Assembly (NCBI GenBank): GCA_900290245.1
Contig: OKRB01000085.1
Span: 148,337 to 205,484 of the forward strand
Origin: Candidatus Sulfuritelmatomonas gaucii
GTDB taxonomy: Bacteria > Acidobacteriota > Terriglobia > Terriglobales > Acidobacteriaceae
Direction of reading: 5' to 3'
Length of the DNA stretch: 57,148 bases
The notes below the pieces were generated by a model. The model was not told where the DNA came from. It made no database searches and worked only from the letters and a program-made list of their open reading frames with translations. Positions 45,785-54,813 of this stretch are shown here, piece by piece (within the stretch, counting starts at the first letter, position 1; each line of letters begins with the position of its first letter). The translations under genes and the position numbers were made by a program.

Positions 45785-47041
45785 ATGGCAGCAAGCGCAA
45801 AAGGTTCAGCGCCTCTTACATTGCCGGGCTACTTTGTTCCGTTCATCACCGTTACGGCGCTGTTTCTGGCGTTCGGATTCGTCACCACGCTGAACATGGC
45901 GCTGGTTCCGCATCTGCGGTCGATCTTCAACGTTGGTTACAAGTCGGCGATGCTGGCGGAATCGGCATTCTTTCTCGCCTACTTTGTATTTTCTGCGCCG
46001 ACCTCCAAGCTGATCGAGTGGATTGGCTACAAGAAGACAATGGTGGTCTCGCTCTTCATCCAGGTGGTGGGCTGCCTGTTGTTCATTCCGGCGGCCAGGC
46101 TTGTGAATTTCCCGCTCTTCCTGACCGCTTCATTTGTTGTGGGCGCGGGCGTGACGGCGCTGCAAACTTCCGCGAACCCGTACACCGCAATTCTGGGCCC
46201 GGAGTCCAGCGCTTCAGTGCGGCTGACGCTGGCACAGGCATTCAACTCCATTGGGACGACCGTGGCTCCGGTCTTCGCCGGTGCATTCATCCTGACCGAT
46301 CCCACCAAGTTTGCCACGCCGGCGGCCATTGCAAACACAGTTCGCTTGCCATATATCGCCATCGCGGGCGCGCTGCTGCTGCTCGGTATCGCCGTGGCGT
46401 TTTCTCACTTGCCCCACATCGACCAACCGCCATCGTCCCATCCCGCAAAGGAGGGCGGCGCACGGGCGAGCCGCAGCGTTTGGAGCTACCGGCACACGGT
46501 ACTGGGCGCGCTGGGCATCTTCCTATATGTCGGTGTGGAAGTCGGCCTGGCGTCGATCGCGGTGAATTACTTCAAATCGCAAGGTATGAGCTCGCTCAAA
46601 ACGGCATCGGACTTGGCGTCGCTCTACTGGTTTGGCGCACTTGTGGGCCGCCTGCTCGGTTCGTGGATCCTGACCAAGGTGCAATCAGGCAAACTGCTCA
46701 CGATCTTTGGATTCTGCGCTTCGGCATTGCTGCTGACGAGCATGTTTACTTCGGGCAGCGTGGCCATATGGACCCTCGTGCTGTGCGGGTTTTTCAACTC
46801 GATCATGTTCCCGAATATCTTTACACTGGGCATCGCCGGGCTGGGCCCGATGACGAGCAAGGGGTCGGGGCTGATTATGACGGCAATCGTGGGCGGAGCG
46901 ATAATCCCGGCGCTGCTGGGCGCGGCGGCAGATCGCTTTGGAATCCAGCACGCGTTCGTCCTTCCGCTCATCTGCTATCTCTACATTGCCTGGTACGGGA
47001 TGTGGGGATCGAAGCCGGCGAAAACAGCTTTCAGCTCTTAG
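45785..47041 (+). CDS. MFS sugar transporter, FucP/GluP-like
   Basis: 418 residues, 12 membrane segments. It matches the fucose/glucose-galactose permease group: FGFVTTLNMALVPHLRSIF near the start, then ALQTSANPYTAILGPE and GSGLIMTAIVGGAIIPALLG. Probably a proton-driven sugar uptake system; the exact sugar is unknown. ATG 45785 follows GGGGAAAG. No sugar-catabolic genes are adjacent. Confidence 0.87.
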   Translation: MAASAKGSAPLTLPGYFVPFITVTALFLAFGFVTTLNMALVPHLRSIFNVGYKSAMLAESAFFLAYFVFSAPTSKLIEWIGYKKTMVVSLFIQVVGCLLFIPAARLVNFPLFLTASFVVGAGVTALQTSANPYTAILGPESSASVRLTLAQAFNSIGTTVAPVFAGAFILTDPTKFATPAAIANTVRLPYIAIAGALLLLGIAVAFSHLPHIDQPPSSHPAKEGGARASRSVWSYRHTVLGALGIFLYVGVEVGLASIAVNYFKSQGMSSLKTASDLASLYWFGALVGRLLGSWILTKVQSGKLLTIFGFCASALLLTSMFTSGSVAIWTLVLCGFFNSIMFPNIFTLGIAGLGPMTSKGSGLIMTAIVGGAIIPALLGAAADRFGIQHAFVLPLICYLYIAWYGMWGSKPAKTAFSS

Positions 47042-47060
47042 CTGTCAGCTCTTAGCTCGA
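47029..47060. repeat. AGCT-type element
   Basis: AGCTTTCAGCTCTTAGCTG and related words overlap the end of the MFS gene. Related to 35476, 54150 and 56893. Confidence 0.55.
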
Positions 47061-47140
47061 TTGCGGGCTCTTCGGAGAAATTCGCGTTTTCTGTCACGGC
47101 ATGGAAGGAAATATGGTGTCGACTTCCGGCGGAGTCATAG

Positions 47141-47281
47141 ATGAAGCGCAAGGTAAAACCGCGCGCTGAAAAGCAAAGCACCGGCGGCCTACTGATTGCC
47201 CTTGCCGTGGCTCTGTTCGTCCTGCTGCTGTTGCTTCGGATGATCGCTTTTGTTGCCGGACATGGGCGGCACCATTTCTGA
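47141..47281 (+). CDS. Small single-pass membrane protein
   Basis: 46 residues: basic start (MKRKVKPRAEKQ), one hydrophobic helix (GLLIALAVALFVLLLLLRM) and a His-rich end (GHGRHHF). GGAG lies about eight bases before the ATG. Composition fits a real small membrane protein, but nothing confirms expression. Ends just before an inverted family B repeat. Confidence 0.5.
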   Translation: MKRKVKPRAEKQSTGGLLIALAVALFVLLLLLRMIAFVAGHGRHHF

Positions 47282-47294
47282 GAGTAGATAAAGG

Positions 47295-47349
47295 ACCCAC
47301 CCTAGCCACAAGAACAAGGACGTGGCGAGGGTGGGGACCCAGCAGGTCA
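47295..47349 (-). repeat. Family B hairpin repeat, copy 4 (inverted)
   Basis: On the minus strand the outer stem is CCCCACCCT/AGGGTGGG and the inner stem GCCAC/GTGGC. It lies between the small membrane protein and the end of the glycosyltransferase gene. Confidence 0.85.
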
Positions 47350-48141
47350 GCGAACAGCTTGGCTGCTTGAAGAGCCTTTGCCCCGAGCAACAGACCACGC
47401 CTTCTCATACTTTGAGCGAATATAAGCGGAGTGCTTCAGGTGCTGGAGTAATCCCGCGTGGCCGTCGAGAAATCCCAGGCGGAAGACGTAGTTGTAGAGA
47501 AATGTTGCGGCGGGATTGATACGCGCATTCCAGAAGAGCCATGGCCAGGAGCGGCCGGCGCGGCCTGATTCCACCAGCGCCCGCGCGGCGATGGTGCTAT
47601 AGCGGTTCATGTGCTCGATGTAGTCATCCATTGTTGGATAGCAATGGTGGATCAGGTGGCCTTTCAGCAGGTCCGATGGCCCGTCAGCCTGCATCGTCTC
47701 GTGGACGGGCTGATGCTTGAAGCGCGCAGTGCCTCGTCGGAAAAGACGAAGTTTCGGATCGGGCCAGTAGCCGCCATGGCGCAGCGGCCGGCCGAGGAAA
47801 TGGTTGAGCCGGGGAACGCGATAGGCGTTGAATCCGGGCTCGCCGGCAAGAAGCGCCTGAATCTCCTGAGCCAGCTCGGGGCTCACCTCTTCGTCGGCGT
47901 CGAGCGAAAGGATCCACTCGCCGGTGGCATGGCCGATCGCCGAATTCTTTTGCGCGGCAAAGCCCTTCCACGGCTCTTCGAAGAGGCGCGCGCCGAAGCT
48001 CTGTGCGACGGAACGCGTCGCGTCCGTCGAGCCGGAATCGACAACGACAATCTCGTGCGCCCAGCGTACGCTCGCCAGAGTGCGCGCCAGATTGGCCGCC
48101 TCGTTGAGCGTGATGAGCGCCACCGAGAGTGTGTTGGGCAT
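47347..48141 (-). CDS. Family 2 glycosyltransferase (WaaE/KdtX-like)
   Basis: 264 residues. GT-A fold: VALITLNEAANLARTL, VVVDSGSTDATR, and the DxD-like LSLDADEEVSPE that binds the metal-nucleotide sugar. The pattern GYWPDPKLRLFRRG and HHCYPTMDDYIEHMNRYS is typical of the WaaE/KdtX core lipopolysaccharide glucosyltransferase group. Likely acts in lipopolysaccharide core assembly at the cytoplasmic face. No adjacent LPS genes. A purine-rich GAGCAAGGGAG-type stretch precedes it. Confidence 0.88.
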   Translation of the reverse strand: MPNTLSVALITLNEAANLARTLASVRWAHEIVVVDSGSTDATRSVAQSFGARLFEEPWKGFAAQKNSAIGHATGEWILSLDADEEVSPELAQEIQALLAGEPGFNAYRVPRLNHFLGRPLRHGGYWPDPKLRLFRRGTARFKHQPVHETMQADGPSDLLKGHLIHHCYPTMDDYIEHMNRYSTIAARALVESGRAGRSWPWLFWNARINPAATFLYNYVFRLGFLDGHAGLLQHLKHSAYIRSKYEKAWSVARGKGSSSSQAVR

Positions 48142-48267
48142 CGAGGGAAGGATAAATCAGAGAGCAAGGGAGCAAGAGGACGAGGGAGCGAGGCAGCGAG
48201 GGAGCAAGCACCGAGGTAACATGAGATTTCATCGAGATGGCGCCAAACCGATGCTATGCTCGGTCGC

Positions 48268-48774
48268 ATGACAGAGTTTCCAACCAATCCGACGCGTCTT
48301 GACTCCTACAAGAATTTCAACTTTCGCATGAAGTGGGATGGGCAGTACATTCCGGCGATTCTGCGAGTATCGGGGCTGATGCGCACCACGGAAGTGGTAG
48401 AGAATCGCGCCGGCGGCGACCCGAGCACGAGTCACAAATCGACGGGGCTGACGCAGTTTCAGCCCATCACGCTGGAGCATGGGCTGACCGATGATCCCGC
48501 CTTCGAGAACTGGGCGAACTTGGTTTGGAAGTACGGCGCGGCGCTGGGCTCGGAGATGTCATTGAACGAGTTCCGTAAAGACACTGTTCTCGAGCTATAC
48601 AACGAGGCCGGGCAACTCGTCCGCGCGTACAAGGTGTATCGCTGCTGGCCCTCGGAATACCAGGCGATGTCACAGTTGGACGCGAACGTGGCCGCGACAG
48701 TGATTGAGCGCCTGGTGCTGCAGAACGAAGGTTGGGAGCGCGATACGGCGGTTGTGCCGCCGGTGCAGACGTAG
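48268..48774 (+). CDS. T4 gp19-like tail tube protein (orphan)
   Basis: 168 residues. It matches the phage tail tube family (PF06841, TIGR02241 type) found in contractile injection systems: DSYKNFNFRMKWDGQYIPAI, then TTEVVENRAGGDPST, FQPITLEHGLTDDPAFENWA and a C-terminal CWPSEYQAMSQLDANVAATV. Tube proteins stack into the inner tube. No sheath, baseplate, spike or ATPase gene lies within 9 kb either side, so this is an orphan in the window. ATG 48268 is chosen over ATG 48256. Confidence 0.83.
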   Translation: MTEFPTNPTRLDSYKNFNFRMKWDGQYIPAILRVSGLMRTTEVVENRAGGDPSTSHKSTGLTQFQPITLEHGLTDDPAFENWANLVWKYGAALGSEMSLNEFRKDTVLELYNEAGQLVRAYKVYRCWPSEYQAMSQLDANVAATVIERLVLQNEGWERDTAVVPPVQT

Positions 48775-48823
48775 CTTGTCGCGATCAGGATCCGCACAAT
48801 CATCAACAAGGTAAACTTGCCGG

Positions 48824-49837
48824 TTGAATGCCAAACGAAACCTGCGTGACTTGAACGCTCGCGTCTCAGGCGCTTCGTGTCTTCGCCACGGCGTGATCGC
48901 GGCCGCACTTTTCCTGTTGACGCTGGGATGCGGCGATCTCCGCGCGGCGCCAAAGGTACTGCACGTCGATCCGCGGCAGACCGATCCTGCCATTGAGCAG
49001 GTCCATGGGCCGCATCTTGCCGTGTACGATCCACAGATTCTCCCAGTTCACCGGCTGTTCGTGTTCTTCCCGGGAACGGGGGCCAAAGCGGAAGGAAGCC
49101 TTACGATCGATAGCGCATTTGCGAGTTGGGGCTATCACGCGATCGGCCTGGACTACGAAAACAGTGTACTTGCTGCTGTGTGCGCGCACAGCCAGGACAG
49201 CGCCTGCTTTGACCAATATCGGGAAGCTATTGTGACCGGAGCTCCGGGGAGCGAGAAGATAAGCGTCGATCCTGCGAACTCGATTCTGAACCGGCTGGAA
49301 AAACTGCTGCTCTATCTAGTGAAGACGGATCCTACGGGGGGATGGGATGAGTTTGTGGAGGCGGGCAAACCGGCGTGGAGCCGCATTGTTGTTGCCGGCC
49401 ACTCGCAGGGTTCGGGGCATGCTGCGTACATCGGAAAGTCGTTTCCGGTAAACAAAGTGCTGATTTTTTCCGGGCCGCAGGATTATCTGGACGATCTGAC
49501 CGAGCCGGCGCCCTGGGAGGCTGAGCCGAGCGCGACGCCGCTATCGCGCTACTTCGCTTTCCTGAACGAGAACGATCCGTACAACGTGCATCACCAGATT
49601 GCAAATTGCGCAGTGCTGATGGGACTGGCCAAGCCGGAGACCTTGATGGTCGCGCCGGGGCAGGAGATTCGGGGAAACTACCAGATCCTCATCAACAACG
49701 AGACGGAGCGGCCTCACGGGTCCACACTGTTGCCCGAGTTTGAAAACGTGTGGAAGTACATGGCAGACTCAGGCGAAGAAGAGACGCGACTCAAGCCTGA
49801 AATGCCGCCTCCACCTCCACCCACTCCTGCGCGCTGA
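48824..49837 (+). CDS. Exported alpha/beta hydrolase-like protein
   Basis: 337 residues. A signal-like segment ([20 protein letters not shown]) contains a possible lipobox (TLGC). The rest has a hydrolase fold with FVFFPGTGA, then the nucleophile elbow VAGHSQGSGHAAY and HGSTLLPEFENVW near the end. Substrate unknown; poly-proline tail (PPPPPPTP). The start is taken as TTG 48824 with an AAGG 11 bases before, so it is uncertain. Its 3' end overlaps the convergent aldo/keto reductase gene by 47 bases. Confidence 0.7.
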   Translation: MNAKRNLRDLNARVSGASCLRHGVIAAALFLLTLGCGDLRAAPKVLHVDPRQTDPAIEQVHGPHLAVYDPQILPVHRLFVFFPGTGAKAEGSLTIDSAFASWGYHAIGLDYENSVLAAVCAHSQDSACFDQYREAIVTGAPGSEKISVDPANSILNRLEKLLLYLVKTDPTGGWDEFVEAGKPAWSRIVVAGHSQGSGHAAYIGKSFPVNKVLIFSGPQDYLDDLTEPAPWEAEPSATPLSRYFAFLNENDPYNVHHQIANCAVLMGLAKPETLMVAPGQEIRGNYQILINNETERPHGSTLLPEFENVWKYMADSGEEETRLKPEMPPPPPPTPAR

Positions 49838-50699
49838 GCTCGAGTTGCGCCGCCGCGATGTTCTCTTCGAGATGCGCGACTTTCGAAGTGCCCGGAATGG
49901 GCAGCAGGACCGGCGAGCGTTGCAGTAGCCATGCCAGCGAAAGCTGCGCGATTGTTGCATCGTGCTGCCCGGCAATGCGGCTGAGCGAATGCGCGGCGGG
50001 GTGCTCCGGCTTGAGCATTTTTCCACCGGCGTAGGGATACCACGGCAAGAATCCGATGCCGCGCTGCTCGCAGTATTTGAGGGTTTCCTCGTGACGCCGG
50101 TCGGCCAGGCTGTAGCGATTCTGGATGGTCATGATGGGGACGATCTTTTCGGCTTCCTCGATCTCAGCCGGCGTGACCTCGCTTAGCCCGATGTAGCGAA
50201 TTTTGCCCCGCTCCCGCATGCGCACGAGTGCGCCGAGAGACTCGTCGAGCGGCGTGCGGGGATCAATTCGGTGCAGTTGATAGAGCTCGATGCGCTCGAG
50301 CTTGAGACGGCGCAGGCTCATCTCGACACATTGAATCAAGTAGCCGGCGCGGCCAACATACTCGGTTTTGGCGGGGCCCTGGCGGGTAATGCCGCCCTTG
50401 GTGGCGATGACCACGCCGGCCGAATAGGGCGCGAGCGCTTCACCTATGAGCTGCTCGGCGATCTCGGGGCCGTAGGCGTCGGCGGTGTCAATGAGGGTGA
50501 CACCTAGCTCGGCGGATCGGCGCAGCACGCGGCGGCATTCCGCCGGATCGACGGGTTCGCCCCAGGCACCCTCGCCCACCAGGCGCATGGTTCCAAGTCC
50601 GAGCCGATGCACGGGAAGTTTGCCGAGCCGATGCACGGGAAGTTTGCCGCCGATGAGGAAGGTGCCGCTGGCGGCTGTGGAAAGCGTTTGCGCGCTCAT
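49791..50699 (-). CDS. Aldo/keto reductase
   Basis: 302 residues, AKR TIM barrel. LIDTADAYG gives the Asp/Tyr of the active site, VIATKGGI the Lys, and ELYQLHRIDP the His; SEVTPAEIEEA and PIPGTSKVAHLEENI bind NADPH. Near the N-terminus the eight residues KLPVHRLG occur twice in a row, from a 24-bp tandem duplication at 50603-50650. The barrel is complete, so activity may be kept. Substrate unknown. Confidence 0.9.
   Translation of the reverse strand: MSAQTLSTAASGTFLIGGKLPVHRLGKLPVHRLGLGTMRLVGEGAWGEPVDPAECRRVLRRSAELGVTLIDTADAYGPEIAEQLIGEALAPYSAGVVIATKGGITRQGPAKTEYVGRAGYLIQCVEMSLRRLKLERIELYQLHRIDPRTPLDESLGALVRMRERGKIRYIGLSEVTPAEIEEAEKIVPIMTIQNRYSLADRRHEETLKYCEQRGIGFLPWYPYAGGKMLKPEHPAAHSLSRIAGQHDATIAQLSLAWLLQRSPVLLPIPGTSKVAHLEENIAAAQLELSAQEWVEVEAAFQA
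50603..50650 (-). repeat. 24-bp tandem duplication in the aldo/keto reductase gene
   Basis: Two copies of a 24-base unit (GCCGATGCACGGGAAGTTTG plus four more bases), differing at one end base. Gives KLPVHRLG twice. Recent in-frame duplication is the simple explanation. Confidence 0.9.
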
Positions 50700-50863
50700 A
50701 GCGAGTTTGATGCTAACGGTGCGGGCGGGTGGGGGACAATGTGCGGGGGATCGACCTTACCTAGAGGGCGGCCGTTTGTTCGGAGAGAAGACGCAATTGC
50801 GTGCAGGGAACTACGCGGCAGCCGGCTGCGTAGATTAGTTTGAGGCAGTAAGGAGAGAAAGAC

Positions 50864-51373
50864 ATGAGCAGCGCTCCCTATCCGAATGCGCAAGCCATCT
50901 TCTACCAGCAGTACGAGACAGTCCGCCGCGATGAAGTCGTGGGCATTTTGCTGGCGCTGTTCCTGGGCACGTTCGGCGTGCATCATTTCTATCTGCATCG
51001 CACGGGACTCGGCATCCTTTACTGCTGCTTTTGCTGGACCGGCATCCCGACTCTCCTTGGTTTCATCGAGTGTTTCTTCATGCCGCGCCGGGTGCGGGAA
51101 TACAACGCGATCCAGGCCGCTGCAATCGCGGCGTCGCTCGGCATCGCGGTGCCTGGATGGGGCCAGCCGGTGAACATTCCGACAGGCACGTCGCCGGTTG
51201 CAGCCCCGGTTGCAAGTTTCGCCCAAGCCTCAGGCTTCGTCTCGGCTGCGGGATTTGTCCCAGCGGTCGTTCCGGCCCCCCCGGCCGCTCCTGCGCAAGC
51301 CCCCTGCCCGAACTGTCAAAGGGTGAATCCGCCGGGCGCGAAGTTCTGCGTCGGCTGTGGACAAGCGTTGTAA
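50864..51373 (+). CDS. TM2-domain protein with zinc-ribbon tail
   Basis: 169 residues. Residues 20-75 form a TM2 domain (VGILLALFLGTFGVHHFYLH, GILYCCFCWTGIPTLLGFIE), a two-helix membrane hairpin. An Ala/Pro-rich linker leads to a C-terminal zinc ribbon (CPNCQRVNPPGAKFCVGCGQ). Function unknown; likely a membrane protein with a cytosolic metal-binding end. AAGGAG lies before the ATG. Confidence 0.88.
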   Translation: MSSAPYPNAQAIFYQQYETVRRDEVVGILLALFLGTFGVHHFYLHRTGLGILYCCFCWTGIPTLLGFIECFFMPRRVREYNAIQAAAIAASLGIAVPGWGQPVNIPTGTSPVAAPVASFAQASGFVSAAGFVPAVVPAPPAAPAQAPCPNCQRVNPPGAKFCVGCGQAL

Positions 51374-51436
51374 AGGCAAGGAGCGAGTGAGCACGGGAGC
51401 AAGAAAGCTGACCAGCCGACAAGAGTCGTTCTAAAG

Positions 51437-52369
51437 CTACATATTTGCTTGCCCGGAGCGCATCGACTCGTTGAACTTCGGCTTGGTGAAATCGAGCGCA
51501 GCTTCCAGCATGGCCTGGTACTCGGCGGCGCGAGCCATGAGCGCGGGCGTGGCCGCGGCAAATTCCCCATCGAGAACCATGAGACCTTCGCCGGCCTCGT
51601 GGCCAGCCATGCGCAGCAGATCGGCTTCGCCGGTGTTCAGATACTGCGAGTCGCGCGGGTCGGCGATCCACACCGGCTTCGAGCCACCCAGCACGCCGGA
51701 GAGCCAGTAAACCTTGCTCAGCAGGTAGCGGAGCCGCTCGTTGTCATCGGTCTCGGTAAAGAGGAATTTCTTTTGCCAGCGGCTGTAGTAGCGCGTAGTC
51801 ACTGGGACGGGCTGCCGGTTGCCGGACTTGAGGAACTCGAGTTGGCCCATGTCGACCGTTTTGCGGACGGCATTGTAAATGAACGTCTCAGCGTAGGGCT
51901 GCTCCATCGCGGGCACAATCTCGGCAAAGGTGAGAGTGACCGACGCGGAGATTTTGGCGTGCAGACCGTGTTCGCGCCCGTCTTCGAGCCGGATTTCGCC
52001 GTGGACGATGTAGGTGTCGGCGCCGGAGGTGGAACGATGGAAGGGCCACTGGAATTTGCGAAAGGCCAGCGGCAGACCACCAAGAGTGACATAGCTGTCA
52101 GGGCGCGGATTGCGTAGGCGCTTGGCTTCACCGGCGAGATGGGCCGTCATCTCAGGCAACAGATCCGGCTTATCAAAATCGAAGGTGTCACTCAGCTCCA
52201 GGTTGAGTGAGCGGCCAAGGGACTCTTGCCTGGGTAGGCCGAGTTCAAAAACCGCCGTTGGCTGGCCATTGAAGCCGGTACCTTGGGTGACGGAGACGAG
52301 ATTGAGGCCGGCTTTTGCTGCTGCGCTTTCGAGCGATGCGACGATTGAGGTTTTCAAATCCGGAGACAT
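51437..52369 (-). CDS. Hypothetical protein
   Basis: 310 residues, no recognised family, no signal peptide or membrane segment. It has mixed alpha/beta composition with regions such as LPLAFRKFQWPFHRS and FLFTETDDNERLRYLLSKVY. The ATG at 52369 is preferred; an ATG at 52408 would add 13 residues without a ribosome site. Convergent with the TM2 protein gene; divergent from the ATPase gene. Confidence 0.6.
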   Translation of the reverse strand: MSPDLKTSIVASLESAAAKAGLNLVSVTQGTGFNGQPTAVFELGLPRQESLGRSLNLELSDTFDFDKPDLLPEMTAHLAGEAKRLRNPRPDSYVTLGGLPLAFRKFQWPFHRSTSGADTYIVHGEIRLEDGREHGLHAKISASVTLTFAEIVPAMEQPYAETFIYNAVRKTVDMGQLEFLKSGNRQPVPVTTRYYSRWQKKFLFTETDDNERLRYLLSKVYWLSGVLGGSKPVWIADPRDSQYLNTGEADLLRMAGHEAGEGLMVLDGEFAAATPALMARAAEYQAMLEAALDFTKPKFNESMRSGQANM

Positions 52370-52532
52370 GAGTGGGGAATCCTGCGGCTGAGATTGATGC
52401 AAGACCATTTTACAGCCCGGGAAACCGTCTATCCCGGCAGGAAACTCTTTGCGGAGATTGCTGTTTTTTGTTTCGTCCTTTCGTCGATGCCTTGTTCCCC
52501 GTTATGTCGGTCCATGCCGTTAGAATGACAAC

Positions 52533-53243
52533 GTGCCGTCCGAAGAATCGAAACACATTATTCAGACCGAAAACCTGACCAAGGTTTATGCAGCCGGCCG
52601 AATCAAGGTGGCCGCCGTCCGCGCGGTTTGCATCGGCGTTCAGCCCGGTGAATTTGTGGCGATCGTGGGGCCGTCGGGTTCGGGGAAGTCAACACTCTTT
52701 TATCTGCTTGGCGGCCTAACGCGGGCTACCGAGGGGCGGGTAATCATTGACGGGGTGGATTTTGCTTCGCTCAATGATGCCGAGCGCACTCGACTGCGCA
52801 AACATCGTATCGGCTTTGTTTTTCAACGGTTTAACCTGCTTCCGACGCTGACTGGGCTGGGAAATGTTGAAATCGCCTACGAGGTAAGTGGACGCAAGGA
52901 ACCGATGGACCAGCAATATCTTGAGCATTTGAGTGACCTTCTGGCCATAAAGGGCCGGCTCCATCACCGGCCTGCCGAGCTGAGTGGTGGCGAGCAGCAG
53001 CGGGTGGCCATTGCCCGGGCGCTCATCACGCGTCCGGCGATCGTGCTGGCTGACGAGCCGACCGGCAACCTCGACACCAAGAACTCCCACGCGGTGCTGC
53101 AGATGCTGCTCAGGTCGAACCGGGAGCTGGGCCAGACCACGCTGATGATCACGCACAATCCCGAGGCGGCTGCCATCGCGGGGCGCATCCTTTACATGCG
53201 GGACGGGCAAATTGTGAAGGAAGAGGCAGCATCGGGGTTTTAG
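52533..53243 (+). CDS. ABC transporter ATP-binding protein, LolD/MacB type (orphan)
   Basis: 236 residues. Walker A GPSGSGKST, signature LSGGEQQR, Walker B VLADEPTGNLD and the switch His in LMITHNP. This is the ATPase family that pairs with FtsX/MacB-like permeases. No permease is adjacent; the ADOP permease lies 14 kb away, so a partnership is only a guess. GTG start 52533. It lies upstream of the str-operon promoter, on the same strand. Confidence 0.9.
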   Translation: MPSEESKHIIQTENLTKVYAAGRIKVAAVRAVCIGVQPGEFVAIVGPSGSGKSTLFYLLGGLTRATEGRVIIDGVDFASLNDAERTRLRKHRIGFVFQRFNLLPTLTGLGNVEIAYEVSGRKEPMDQQYLEHLSDLLAIKGRLHHRPAELSGGEQQRVAIARALITRPAIVLADEPTGNLDTKNSHAVLQMLLRSNRELGQTTLMITHNPEAAAIAGRILYMRDGQIVKEEAASGF

Positions 53244-53750
53244 CGGCTCTGTAACCGGCCTCCACAATCTTCTTAAAGCATTGACTCGGGCTGTTTTTCT
53301 TGTTATCTTGGAAAGGTTCGCAAGAACGCCGCTTGAAGTGTGCGCATGCACGCGGGCGGGGTATGGAAACCCCTTAGAAGGTAGTTAGAGGCGGGCGGTT
53401 TCCACGGCCAGGCGAGGTTGCCTGCCAGAAAAGTTCCCGGAGTCGCTCTTTTCTTGTGAGGGCAGGGAACATTCGCATCGGCGCCCGCGCGTTCCCCACC
53501 TGGGAGGGGCTATGCGGGCCGGAACCGACGATACGGCGCTGGCTTTTCTGAGTAATTGACAGAAAACGACCGGCGAACCGTCGCAGTTCTTGTCTGAGAT
53601 CGGAACGAAGACAGACGCGAAGCAGCAACCATAGGGCTTCTGTGTGTTTGATTGGCTGAAATGCCAACCAGGACCAGAGCGGCCCGAAGGGCCTGTGCGC
53701 GGCTGTCGAACTGGAGTGTTACGGGTTTGTGAAGGCTAAGGAGTTTCGTT
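53244..53750. other. Promoter and long leader of the str operon
   Basis: 507 bases. A promoter lies at 53281-53309. The following approximately 430 nt are untranslated; they hold GC-rich short palindromes (for example 53340-53400) and no reading frame that looks like a gene. No known riboswitch or ribosomal-protein binding site is recognised by eye. Confidence 0.55.
53281..53309 (+). promoter_or_regulatory. Sigma-70 promoter of the str operon
   Basis: TTGACT (53281-53286), 17-base spacer, TATCTT (53304-53309). It is the only strong promoter pattern before rpsL and predicts a transcript start near 53316, giving a leader of about 430 nt. Confidence 0.8.
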
Positions 53751-54140
53751 TTGCCTACGTTTAATCAGCTTGTCCGCAAAGGGCGTACGGCTCCGCGATA
53801 CAAGACGGCGTCGCCCGCGTTGCAGGCCTCGCCGCAGCGGCGCGGCGTATGCACGCGCGTGTATACGCAGACGCCCAAGAAGCCCAATTCGGCCCTGCGC
53901 AAGGTGGCTCGCGTCCGGCTGACCAACGGGATTGAGGTCACGACCTACATCCCCGGCATCGGCCACAACCTGCAGGAGCACTCGATCGTGCTCATTCGTG
54001 GAGGCCGTGTGAAGGATCTGCCGGGCGTGCGCTATCACGTGATCCGCGGAACGCTGGATTCAGTGGGCGTGGCCGGGCGTAACCAGGGCCGGTCGAAGTA
54101 CGGCACGAAGCGCGCCAAGGGCGGCGCTGCGAAGAAGTAG
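53751..54140 (+). CDS. rpsL: 30S ribosomal protein S12
   Basis: 129 residues, full-length S12: [31 protein letters not shown] and [20 protein letters not shown]. The Lys pair and PNSALRK carry the usual sites where streptomycin resistance arises, here in the wild-type form. Start is TTG at 53751 with AAGGAG eight bases upstream. First gene of the str operon. Confidence 0.97.
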   Translation: MPTFNQLVRKGRTAPRYKTASPALQASPQRRGVCTRVYTQTPKKPNSALRKVARVRLTNGIEVTTYIPGIGHNLQEHSIVLIRGGRVKDLPGVRYHVIRGTLDSVGVAGRNQGRSKYGTKRAKGGAAKK

Positions 54141-54149
54141 AAAGACGGC

Positions 54150-54245
54150 TTTTAGCTGTCAGCCGTCGGCTTGTTTTCCGGGCGCAATCGACGGTGGAGT
54201 TGGCGCGGAGAAACTGAAAGCTGGGGCTGAAAGCTAATAGCTGTA
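54150..54245. repeat. AGCT-type palindromic element between rpsL and rpsG
   Basis: TTAGCTGTCAGCC and GGCTGAAAGCTAATAGCTG can pair. The element is in a ribosomal operon, where long spacers are unusual. Confidence 0.6.
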
Positions 54246-54249
54246 TTGA

Positions 54250-54729
<480 letters not shown>

Positions 54730-54813
54730 GAAACAGGGACTAGGACTAGAACCTGACTCTTCTGGACGAACGACTTAACCGCGGGGAAAGGGATCCCGCA
54801 AGGAATTGGAACC

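Noticed and set aside
48142..48267. GAGCAAGGGAG-type purine-rich stretch and similar ones near 4600 and 51380
   Set aside because: Low complexity and no defined unit or pairing; not called as a repeat family.
49791..49837. 47-base tail-to-tail overlap as a frameshift or sequencing error
   Set aside because: Both proteins have family-typical ends or a plausible tail (poly-Pro), so a true overlap is simpler.
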